From a bacterium (GTDB lineage: Bacteria; Patescibacteriota; Minisyncoccia; Phycocordibacterales; Phycocordibacteraceae), in the NCBI GenBank assembly GCA_021817685.1, contig JAKAGD010000056.1, positions 1-5,079 on the forward strand: a stretch of 5,079 nucleotides of DNA. The letters are read 5' to 3'. Below, one piece after another: positions 1 to 4,972 of the stretch (within the stretch, counting starts at the first letter, position 1; the number at the start of each line of letters is the position of its first letter). A program made the translations under genes and the position numbers. Below the pieces are notes generated by a model, which worked only from the letters and a program-made list of their open reading frames with translations, had not been told where the DNA came from and made no database searches.

Positions 1-839
1 GCAACGGCAATGAACGGGACGGCAATAATGGAAACAACGAGCGCTAATGCGAGGTCGAAGAGGCGCTTGCTGACGTTGTAAAGCGCGCGATGTTTCGGAA
101 GAGATTCCAGGAGCTGCATCGCGTCGAGATGCTCGAGAGGAACGCGATCAAATATCTCCTCATATAGTGGGGCGAATTCCAAAAATACGACATCATCGGC
201 CATGAGGTCGTAGAGCGCCGAGAGATCGCGCACCACCGAAGCATCCGCGGTATCGAGGACAATGACGCGGACGCCGCGTTCGATGGCGCGAGAAACCGCG
301 TCTGCCACTCCCCCTTTCGGCAGACCGGCTGTCTCCACGCGCTCGGTGAAACGAACAAGGTACTGGGAATTCCCGCGCACCTCGTCATACAGCTCAGCCA
401 CGGCCGGCCCGGAGCCGACGAGGAACGCAGGAGTCCTATTCTCTTGCTTCGTCTCGCGCCCCATCCGGTAAAAACGCCATGTGCTCTCGGCGGCGACCGA
501 TACCGCGAGGTAGAGCACTAGAATAGTCTTCGGAGCGATAGAGAGCGGCAAGACGAAAAAGAGAATGGCCGCAATCGCCGTCGTCGCCGCCTGCGCTCCG
601 AGAATACGCACGCCCATAACGCGGCGGATGGGACGCGTCTGCTTCTCGTAGAGACCGGCTATGTAGAACACAAAAAGCGATAAGAGGAAAACCGGCAGGA
701 ACGGGACGAAGTTCCCATAGAAGTAACCAAACGAGGGCATTGCGAGGTTCCGTAGAAGAAGCGCCGCCCAGAGGGAAGCGACCAATATGAAGAAATCCCC
801 CAGGAGGAGAATGGCCGTTTCGCGGCGGTCAAATGCCAT
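1..839 (-). CDS. Polyprenyl-phosphate sugar (glycosyl-1-phosphate) transferase, N-terminal part
   Basis: Open from ATG at 839 to the left edge: 279 complete codons and no stop. Hydrophobic segments lie at about residues 9-29, 43-64, 82-99 and 103-117. A soluble Rossmann-like region follows (beta strand and glycine turn TPAFLVGSGP at 136-145, VIVLDTAD at 192-199). Residues 254-279 read YNVSKRLFDLALALVVSII and onward, with the KR-FD signature that opens the catalytic Bac_transf domain of WbaP, PssY and WcaJ enzymes. Members of this family move a sugar-1-phosphate from a nucleotide sugar onto undecaprenyl phosphate at the inner membrane, the first step of exopolysaccharide, capsule or O-glycan assembly. 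The catalytic domain itself lies off the window, so the sugar cannot be guessed. There is no ribosome binding site before the ATG. TATAGT (855-850) would give a leader of only about 4 nt. The gene is divergent from the glycosyltransferase at 1058-2068, which supports a polysaccharide cluster. Confidence 0.87.
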   Translation of the reverse strand, partial: MAFDRRETAILLLGDFFILVASLWAALLLRNLAMPSFGYFYGNFVPFLPVFLLSLFVFYIAGLYEKQTRPIRRVMGVRILGAQAATTAIAAILFFVLPLSIAPKTILVLYLAVSVAAESTWRFYRMGRETKQENRTPAFLVGSGPAVAELYDEVRGNSQYLVRFTERVETAGLPKGGVADAVSRAIERGVRVIVLDTADASVVRDLSALYDLMADDVVFLEFAPLYEEIFDRVPLEHLDAMQLLESLPKHRALYNVSKRLFDLALALVVSIIAVPFIAV

Positions 840-863
840 AGATGTAGATACTATAACGTGAAA
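840..863. promoter_or_regulatory. Candidate bidirectional promoter between the divergent polysaccharide genes
   Basis: The sequence GATACTATAAC (847-857) contains overlapping -10-like hexamers on both strands. TATAGT on the minus strand (855-850) predicts a start near 843, 4 nt before the sugar transferase ATG at 839. TATAAC on the plus strand (852-857) predicts a start near 864, which is itself an ATG. No convincing -35 box is visible on either strand, so the assignment rests on the -10 match, the position between divergent genes and the lack of ribosome binding sites. Confidence 0.35.
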
Positions 864-884
864 ATGTATTGTACAGTTGCACTC

Positions 885-1052
885 ATGGAGACCCTGGCCA
901 AAAAGAAAATCCTATTTGTCATCACCAAATCCAACTGGGGCAACGCTCTCTGGAAACCCACGGTTTTCCAGCGCTCGCTTCGCTCACTGCCTTCCTCCGC
1001 GGGGAACTCCCGTTCCCCGACCCCCTCCCCGCGCCGCCCTGTGCTTATTTGA
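885..1052 (+). pseudogene. Orphan 5' end of a second glycosyltransferase gene, or leader ORF
   Basis: An open frame from ATG 885 (ATG 864 and GTG 858 are in frame upstream) begins METLA and then KKKILFVITKSNWG at 899-940, the same 14 residues found near the start of the intact glycosyltransferase at 1058. The 42-nt stretches differ at six positions, all synonymous, so both copies once evolved as coding sequence. After SNWG the homology stops: instead of the Gly-rich GGAQKY loop the frame runs into Ser/Arg/Pro-rich residues encoded by a GC-rich hairpin element, and it ends at TGA 1050-1052. That stop is 5 nt before the real glycosyltransferase ATG. The best reading is a paralogous gene destroyed beyond about codon 19. 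A translated leader peptide coupled to the downstream gene is possible but less likely. There is no functional domain of its own. Confidence 0.6.
944..1047. repeat. GC-rich, hairpin-bearing intergenic element (REP-like candidate)
   Basis: This block replaces the continuation of the truncated glycosyltransferase copy. It has a 9-bp stem with one bulged T (CTGGAAACC 951-959 with GGTTTTCCAG 963-972), a repetitive CGCTCGCTTCGCTCACTG stretch (973-990), and a perfect 8-bp hairpin (CGGGGAAC 1001-1008, loop TCCC, GTTCCCCG 1013-1020). An alternative pairing is CGCGGGG 999-1005 with CCCCGCG 1027-1033. It is C-rich on the plus strand and unlike the coding sequence on either side. Multi-hairpin GC-rich blocks of this sort are typical of dispersed intergenic repeats. 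Only one copy is in the window, so repeat status is an inference. Confidence 0.4.
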
Positions 1053-1057
1053 ACGAT

Positions 1058-2068
1058 ATGAGACAAACAGACAAGAAGAAAATATTATTTGTTATCACGA
1101 AATCGAACTGGGGCGGCGCCCAGAAGTATGTCTATGACCTTGCGCGAAGCCTGCCCAAAGAACAGTTCGAAGTCATCGTAGCGCTCGGCGGCACTGGCGA
1201 AGCAAACGCTCCTGCCGGACTTCTCGCCGAGCGGCTCAAAGAGGCCGGGATACGGACCGTTTTCCTGTCATCATTTACCCGAAATGTTTATCTCTCCCGG
1301 GAGTTCAAGGCTTTTTTTGAATTACTGCACGTTATCAAACAAGAGCGCCCGGATGTCCTGCATCTCAACAGCTCAAAGGCCGGCGGACTTGGGGCGCTCG
1401 CGGGACGAATCGCCGGAGTACGGAACATCCTCTTTACCGCGCACGGATTTGCGCATCAGGAAATGCGGCCGCTTTTCGAGCGAGTGCTTATTTGGATTGC
1501 GTCGTGGCTTACTATCCTATGCTCGCATCACGTCATCGTGCTTTCAAATTACGAACTCAGGCGAGCCCCCGTCATTTTCTCGCGCCGGAAAATGACCGTC
1601 ATACACAACGGTGTCGACCTGCCACTGCAACTCGGCCCCGGAGAGAGGATCCGCGGGGCTTTCCCGCCCGGAGTGCGCATCACCGGCACGGTCGGCGAAC
1701 TCACAGGGAATAAGAATCAGATCTCACTTATTGAACAAGCAAAAGACAATCCGAACCTTTGCGTCGCCATAGTCGGCGAAGGAGAGGAACGAGCGCGTCT
1801 TGAAGCAAAAATAAAAGAGTACGGCCTTGGGGGCCGAGTGAAGCTCTTCGGATTTATGCCTGCAAACGAGGTTTTGCGTGGCTTTGATGAATTTGCACTC
1901 CCGTCGCTCAAAGAAGGCCTGCCCTACGTTCTGCTTGAAGCAAGGGCCGCCGGCCTCCCGATTGTTGCGAACCGCGTCGGCGGAGTAGGCGAAATACTGG
2001 ACGCAAAAGACATGCGCGACTTCTCGCTTGAACGGATGGTGGAAAAAACAAGCGCGCTCTACCGCTAG
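1058..2068 (+). CDS. Family 4 (GT-B fold) glycosyltransferase
   Basis: This 336-residue protein probably adds a sugar from a nucleotide donor to a lipid-linked glycan on the cytoplasmic face of the membrane. The N-terminal domain begins KKILFVITKSNWGGAQKY (7-24), the beta strand and Gly-rich loop usual in GT4 acceptor domains, followed by HLNSSKAGGLGAL (102-114) and FTAHGF (126-131). The C-terminal donor domain has VIHNGVD (181-187), GTVGELTGNKNQ (210-221), VAIVGEGEER (236-245), LFGF (263-266) and the E-x7-E donor motif (E286, E294). ATG 1058 was chosen because residues upstream in the same frame come from the hairpin element in the wrong frame for the orphan copy. No Shine-Dalgarno is present. 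The C-terminus is odd: GEILDA runs almost at once into RDFSLERMVEKTSALYR, the usual last helix, so about 40 residues normally found between appear deleted. The gene may be impaired. The donor and acceptor are unknown. Confidence 0.88.
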   Translation: MRQTDKKKILFVITKSNWGGAQKYVYDLARSLPKEQFEVIVALGGTGEANAPAGLLAERLKEAGIRTVFLSSFTRNVYLSREFKAFFELLHVIKQERPDVLHLNSSKAGGLGALAGRIAGVRNILFTAHGFAHQEMRPLFERVLIWIASWLTILCSHHVIVLSNYELRRAPVIFSRRKMTVIHNGVDLPLQLGPGERIRGAFPPGVRITGTVGELTGNKNQISLIEQAKDNPNLCVAIVGEGEERARLEAKIKEYGLGGRVKLFGFMPANEVLRGFDEFALPSLKEGLPYVLLEARAAGLPIVANRVGGVGEILDAKDMRDFSLERMVEKTSALYR

Positions 2069-2075
2069 CGCCGAA

Positions 2076-2106
2076 ATTTTCTTAGTGGTGCCCCACTTTA
2101 GAAAAT
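2076..2106. terminator. Possible shared hairpin terminator between convergent genes
   Basis: ATTTTCT (2076-2082) pairs with AGAAAAT (2100-2106), and AGTGG (2084-2088) pairs with CCACT (2093-2097) around a TGCC loop. Together they form a 12-bp, two-part stem starting 8 nt after the glycosyltransferase stop and lying 19 nt beyond the end of rodA. The A/T-rich outer stem could act in both directions, but there is no clean U-tract on either strand. A second small hairpin, TCGTG (2117-2121) with CACGA (2126-2130), overlaps the rodA stop. Confidence 0.35.
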
Positions 2107-2124
2107 CCAAGTGGAGTCGTGCAC

Positions 2125-3261
2125 TCACGAGCCCCCTAGATACTCGTTTGCGGAAATGTCGCGGACCGCGCCGCGTCCATGGCGCGCAAGCGAAGTGACG
2201 ATGCCGAGCGCCGCAAATTCGAGCACCAGATGCGAACCGCCCGAGCTCATGAACGGTATCGTCGTACCGGTCACGGGCAGGAGCCCGAGGCTGATGCTCG
2301 CATGTATGGCAACGTGCGCGGCGAAGAGAATGAGCACCCCGAGCGTGAAGAACGCGTCAAAGTTGGTCGCCGCCTCCTGCGCGATCTGCGCGAGCCGGGC
2401 GAACAAGAGCGCATAGACGAGCAATAGGAGCAGGATGCCGATGAAGCCCCATTCTTCCGCAAAAGCGGCAAAGATGAAGTCGGTCTGATACTCGGGGAGA
2501 AAGCGGAGCTTTGATTGCGTGCCGTACCCGATGCCCTTGCCGAGGAGTTCACCGCTTCCGACAGCTATCTTCGCTTGGTACGCGTTATAGCCGGAGCCGT
2601 GAATATCGCTCGCCGGATTCACGAACGAGACGATTCGCGCGCGCTGGTAGGGCTTCAGTCCGCCGAACCACAACGCCGAGGCGACGACGAGGCCAAGGAG
2701 ACCGAGTACGGCAAGATGCTTCTTGGAAATGCCGGAAACAAGCATCATGCCGAGCCAGAGCGTGCCGAAGATGATGGCGTTCCCCATGTCCGGCTCCACC
2801 AGAATAAGGAGCGTGAGCGTGAGCGCGTACGCGCCGGAAACGATGATGTGGCGGTAGTCGCCGATCTCCACGTGCCGCCGCGAAAGATACTTGGCGAGGA
2901 GCGCGATGAGAGCGAGCTTCGCGAGGTCGGCCGGCTGGAACGAAATGGGACCGAGCGAGAACCACGCGCGCGCGCCCATCACCGGATGAGCAAGAAGGAG
3001 GAGGAGTCCGAGCAACGCGAACGAAGCGAGATAGAGCGCCATTACGACCGAGGTGCGGCGCATGAAGCTCATATCGACGGTCGAAAGACCGAGATAGACG
3101 CCGAGAGAAATGAGAAGCCAGAGGAGCTGTCGCGGCGCGAGCGACGCGCCCTGCCCGAACGTGCTCATGGTGAGGATGCCGAGCAGGGACAGCGTGAGCG
3201 CCGGGACGAGAAGCGTCCAGTCGAAAAAGAAACGGCTGCGGACGAACGGCGCGGGAGCCAT
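2125..3261 (-). CDS. rodA: SEDS-family peptidoglycan glycosyltransferase, RodA type
   Basis: This 378-residue, roughly ten-pass inner-membrane protein is of normal RodA length. SEDS proteins polymerise lipid II into glycan strands together with a class B PBP; RodA serves lateral wall growth and FtsW serves division. Signatures in order: GARAWFSLGPISFQPADLAK (96-115, with D112 where Glu is usual), LVEPDMGNAI (154-163), then the extracytoplasmic loop AVGSGELLGKGIGYGTQ (233-249) and LRFLPEYQTDFIFAAFAEE (252-270). D261 there corresponds to the aspartate regarded as catalytically essential. Last come LLPVTGTTIPFMSSGGS (327-343), the SEDS signature. The QTDFIFA loop and short termini favour RodA over FtsW. 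The start at ATG 3261 is chosen because a longer frame would reach 72 nt back into the upstream gene. With ATG 3261 the genes are separated by 5 nt, suggesting one mRNA and translational coupling. No paired PBP gene is in the window. Confidence 0.93.
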   Translation of the reverse strand: MAPAPFVRSRFFFDWTLLVPALTLSLLGILTMSTFGQGASLAPRQLLWLLISLGVYLGLSTVDMSFMRRTSVVMALYLASFALLGLLLLLAHPVMGARAWFSLGPISFQPADLAKLALIALLAKYLSRRHVEIGDYRHIIVSGAYALTLTLLILVEPDMGNAIIFGTLWLGMMLVSGISKKHLAVLGLLGLVVASALWFGGLKPYQRARIVSFVNPASDIHGSGYNAYQAKIAVGSGELLGKGIGYGTQSKLRFLPEYQTDFIFAAFAEEWGFIGILLLLLVYALLFARLAQIAQEAATNFDAFFTLGVLILFAAHVAIHASISLGLLPVTGTTIPFMSSGGSHLVLEFAALGIVTSLARHGRGAVRDISANEYLGGS

Positions 3262-3266
3262 AGCGC

Positions 3267-4031
3267 CTAGGGGAGCGGGATGACCGGCATAACCTCTATG
3301 GACGCGGGCGTGCCTCCGAATGCGCTGTTCCACGTAAAGGTCGCTCTTGCGGAGCCCTGAGCGGGAATGGCCGGTACGATGGTCGACGAGGCGGCAATGA
3401 TGCTTCCCTGCTCGTTCCGCACGAAAACGATCACCCGCACATTGGAAAGTTGCGCGGCGCTCGCATTTGAAAGGACCGCTTCAATGCGCGGCGCGTTCGC
3501 GGTCCCGCCCTGCGCCGCACTCGACACGAGCGGTATGACGCGAGGATCGGCCGTCAGTTGGAACCACCGCGGCGAAGACGGGGCTATCTCAAGGAACGCG
3601 TCCGCAACGACCTGTTTGCCGGAAGAAACGCCGGGGATGAATACCGGCACCGTTGCGCCCGGAGGCAAATCAAGCGTACCGGAAACCGTCTGTATGAGCG
3701 CGCGGTCGCGGCCGTAAAGCTGGACGCTGTACGGGACGTTCTTTGCCGCGGCGGTCGCGTTCTTGTTCTCAACCGATGCGACGATGTCGGTGCGCCCTAC
3801 GCCCGAATTAAGCGGCTTCGTGAAGAGAACCGTCGGGGGCTGTTCTTGCTCGACGCAGAGATACGGGCACGGGCCGCCGCAGTCGACGCCCGTCTCCCCC
3901 TGATTCTGGATATTGTCAGCGCACGACGGCACCTGCTTGAAAGTAGCGATGAGCACGGTGGCGAGGAACGCGACGACCACCGCACCGACGATGAGCGAGA
4001 TGATGAACCTCCTCCGTGTTGCCCAAGGCAT
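3267..4031 (-). CDS. Single-pass membrane protein with C-x13-C-x3-C-x3-C motif and beta-rich exodomain
   Basis: The function is not recognised. The 254-residue protein has a short basic N-terminus (TRRR 5-8), one transmembrane segment or uncleaved signal anchor (about 9-30), and then an extracytoplasmic part. Right after the membrane is SCADNIQNQGETGVDCGGPC (36-55) continuing to C59. The four cysteines (37, 51, 55, 59) follow the pattern C-D-x-I-Q-N-x-x-E-T-G-V-D-C-G-G-x-C seen in secreted proteins of several phyla, probably disulfide-linked or metal-binding. The rest holds two beta-sandwich-like stretches (about 66-140 and 192-250) rich in V, T, S, A and P, suggesting a surface scaffold. The start ATG 4031 is preferred because the longer frame to 4127 would run through the rRNA terminator into 5S; an extended -10 box lies just upstream. 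It sits 5 nt before rodA, so a role beside RodA in envelope growth is plausible but unproven. Confidence 0.75.
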   Translation of the reverse strand: MPWATRRRFIISLIVGAVVVAFLATVLIATFKQVPSCADNIQNQGETGVDCGGPCPYLCVEQEQPPTVLFTKPLNSGVGRTDIVASVENKNATAAAKNVPYSVQLYGRDRALIQTVSGTLDLPPGATVPVFIPGVSSGKQVVADAFLEIAPSSPRWFQLTADPRVIPLVSSAAQGGTANAPRIEAVLSNASAAQLSNVRVIVFVRNEQGSIIAASSTIVPAIPAQGSARATFTWNSAFGGTPASIEVMPVIPLP

Positions 4032-4039
4032 ATGCAGGC

Positions 4040-4048
4040 AGTATAGCA
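4040..4048 (-). promoter_or_regulatory. Extended -10 promoter for the membrane protein-rodA operon
   Basis: TGCTATACT reads 4048 to 4040 on the minus strand, a TGn motif joined to a five-of-six -10 hexamer. The expected start is at about 4033, two bases before ATG 4031, so the mRNA would be practically leaderless; no ribosome binding site exists to contradict this. The -35 zone falls inside the rRNA terminator stem and does not match TTGACA, as expected for an extended -10 promoter. Confidence 0.6.
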
Positions 4049-4075
4049 AAACGCCGCCCGGGAGGGCGGCGTTTT
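4048..4075 (-). terminator. Rho-independent terminator of the rRNA operon
   Basis: This is a perfect 12-bp inverted repeat, AAAACGCCGCCC and GGGCGGCGTTTT, around a 4-nt loop. It has a GC core and A/T ends that provide a short U-tract. It follows the 5S gene by 24 nt in the minus direction. The symmetry means it could also stop plus-strand transcription heading toward the rRNA genes. Confidence 0.85.
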
Positions 4076-4090
4076 GATTCGGTATTGATT

Positions 4091-4227
4091 CGAGTACTCG
4101 GTTCTGGCGGTTAGCTACTCTCCCCAACTGATACGTTGAGTACCATCGCCGCTAGGAGGCTTGACTGCCGTGTTCGGAATGAGAACGGGTATGACCCTCC
4201 CGCCGAACCACCAGAACCGAATACTCG
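4091..4227 (-). other. 5S rRNA flanking processing stem
   Basis: On the minus strand CGAGTATTC (4227-4219) upstream of 5S pairs with GAGTACTCG (4099-4091) downstream, with one U.G wobble. This extends the 5S terminal helix to nearly 20 bp. Such a stem is the usual substrate for endonucleolytic release of 5S from the precursor. Confidence 0.65.
4100..4218 (-). rRNA. rrf: 5S ribosomal RNA
   Basis: Reading the minus strand, GGTTCTGGTGGTTCGGCGGG opens the gene. It continues through the conserved CCCGTTCTCATTCCGAACACG segment and GGCGATGGTACT and ends in the GAGAGTAGCTAACCGCCAGA region. The ends close a terminal helix (GGTTCTGG with CCAGAACC). The predicted length of about 119 nt is normal. Exact ends are set by the helix, with an error of a few bases. 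It lies about 150 nt after 23S in the usual 23S-5S order. Confidence 0.93.
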
Positions 4228-4370
4228 AAAGTATTTCGGTACTTTGTATACGAATATGCCACAAGGGCACTTCCATTTTGACTTTGCCCGAGTACGGGCA
4301 AGTAAAATTGGTCGCGCATAGGTTATTGAAAAACAAAGTGCAAACAGAAACGACTGTGGCGCACAGAGTT
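4219..4370 (-). other. 23S-5S internal transcribed spacer
   Basis: About 150 nt with no gene and no tRNA. It holds a long imperfect hairpin at 4273-4311 (core TTGCCCG, loop AGTA, CGGGCAA, extended by ATTTT/AAAAT arms) and a small CTGTG/CACAG hairpin at 4354-4366. Both are likely processing structures. TTTGCACTTTGTTTTTCAAT (4345-4326, minus) faintly resembles a boxA antitermination signal, but the match is too weak to call. Confidence 0.5.
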
Positions 4371-4665
4371 CCGCACGAGAGACTGGACATATTAGTACTC
4401 CTCGGCTCCATGCCTTGCGGCACTTCCACCTAGAGCCTATCAACGTAGTCATCTCCTACGAGTCTCATAACGATTCCTAATCTTGGAGCATGTTTCCCGC
4501 TTATATGCTTTCAGCGGTTATCACGACCCGACATAGCTACCCAGCGGTGCCGTTGGCACGACAGCTGGTAGACCAGAGGTCAGTTCATCCCGGTCCTCTC
4601 GTACTAGGGACAAGCCTCCTCAAGAATCAACGCCTGTAGTAGATAGGAGACCAACCTGTCTCACG

Positions 4666-4958
4666 CATCTAGTTTTCCCGCATTACTGCGGGGATCGGAC
4701 TGTAACTTTATCCACTCTCTTTCGAGGTTGGGATAATCAACATTCAGTCTCTAGCGACAGATTCACATTGAATCTTTTCGTCGGTATTGTCCTCGCGTAC
4801 ACAACGCGATTGGATTTCACCGATATCAGTTGATTTCTTCGCATATGTTCCCATATGCGACCGCCGTAAGTATGTCTTCGCACAGTGCGTCTCCACGCAC
4901 CTAACAATTCCTCGTGGGTTCAAACCGTTCAATCACCGATTCTATAATCAGTTGCTGA
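4666..4958 (-). mobile_element. Group I self-splicing intron in 23S rRNA (site L2593), ORF-less
   Basis: The 293-nt intron interrupts 23S between T4959 (E. coli U2593) and C4665 (C2594). It begins after a U, ends in omega-G (4666), and the boundary allows no shift. Core, minus strand: guide CUUACG+GCGGU (4870-4860); P2 CGCATATG/CATATGCG with GGAA loop (4859-4840); P3 AATCAAC (4835-4829) with GTTGATT (4741-4735); P4 TCGGT (4823-4819) with ACCGA (4785-4781); P5 TCC/GGA with P5a TCGCGT/ACGCGA (4809-4793); P6a AGATTC/GAATCT (4775-4759); P7 GACTG (4749-4745) with CAGTC (4702-4698); P8 ATCC/GGAT (4734-4710) capped by CTC-GAAA-GAG; P9 CCCGCA-GTAA-TGCGGG (4692-4677). P1 pairs exon ACCGU with GCGGU, including the U.G wobble (4959.4864). 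P10 pairs CUUACG with 3' exon CGUGAG. There is no endonuclease gene, so it is probably immobile now or mobilised in trans. The same site hosts the I-CreI intron of the Chlamydomonas chloroplast. Confidence 0.93.
4871..4958 (-). other. Extended L1 region of the intron with exon-pairing arm
   Basis: Between the 5' splice site and the guide lie 88 nt that are not needed for the core. The 3' arm of a perfect 17-bp inverted repeat (TGAACGGTTTGAACCCA, 4931-4915) pairs with 14 nt of the 5' exon plus the first 3 intron nt (4972-4956). The segment between the arms folds further (CA-CTGATT 4954-4946 with AATCGGTG 4941-4934, loop ATAG, one bulged A). A separate hairpin follows: GTGCGT (4900-4895), loop GGAG, ACGCAC (4890-4885). 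Confidence 0.8.
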
Positions 4959-4972
4959 ACGGTTTGAACCCA
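4915..4972. repeat. 17-bp perfect inverted repeat across the exon-intron junction
   Basis: TGGGTTCAAACCGTTCA at 4915-4931 on the plus strand is the exact reverse complement of TGAACGGTTTGAACCCA at 4956-4972. The right arm contains 23S exon positions equivalent to about U2580-U2593 and 3 nt of intron; the left arm is wholly intronic. Confidence 0.97.

Noticed and set aside
869..1057. 63-residue upstream extension of the glycosyltransferase
   Set aside because: It reads the orphan copy out of its own frame and then the hairpin element; the family-like sequence begins at ATG 1058.
2515..3270. 251-codon plus-strand ORF
   Set aside because: It is antisense to rodA; its Arg/Glu-rich sequence without domains is the expected shadow of a GC-rich membrane-protein gene.
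3262..3333. Longer N-terminus for RodA
   Set aside because: It would overlap the upstream gene by 67 nt and add Arg/His-rich residues unlike RodA; ATG 3261 fits the family start.
3558..4046. 162-codon plus-strand ORF
   Set aside because: It is a low-complexity Arg/Asp/Glu-rich shadow of the Cys-motif membrane protein gene.
4032..4127. Longer N-terminus for the Cys-motif protein
   Set aside because: It would translate the rRNA terminator and the 3' end of 5S.
4111..4452. Overlapping minus-strand ORFs of 104 and 113 codons
   Set aside because: They span 5S rRNA, the spacer and the 23S 3' end and show no protein-like features.
4785..4910. Alternative P4 made of ATTGTT (4908-4903) and GACAAT (4791-4786)
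   Set aside because: It leaves no partner for P3. The pair TCGGT/ACCGA next to the perfect 7-bp P3 gives a consistent core.
4744..4932. 62-codon ORF inside the intron as a homing endonuclease
   Set aside because: It has no LAGLIDADG, GIY-YIG or HNH motif, and it overlays core helices P3-P7 and L1, whose pairing fully explains the sequence.
4666..4958. Intervening sequence (excised by RNase III without ligation) instead of an intron
   Set aside because: The long inverted repeat suggested this, but P3, P7, P9, omega-G and the two-part guide are specific to group I introns, and the site lies in an essential core helix.
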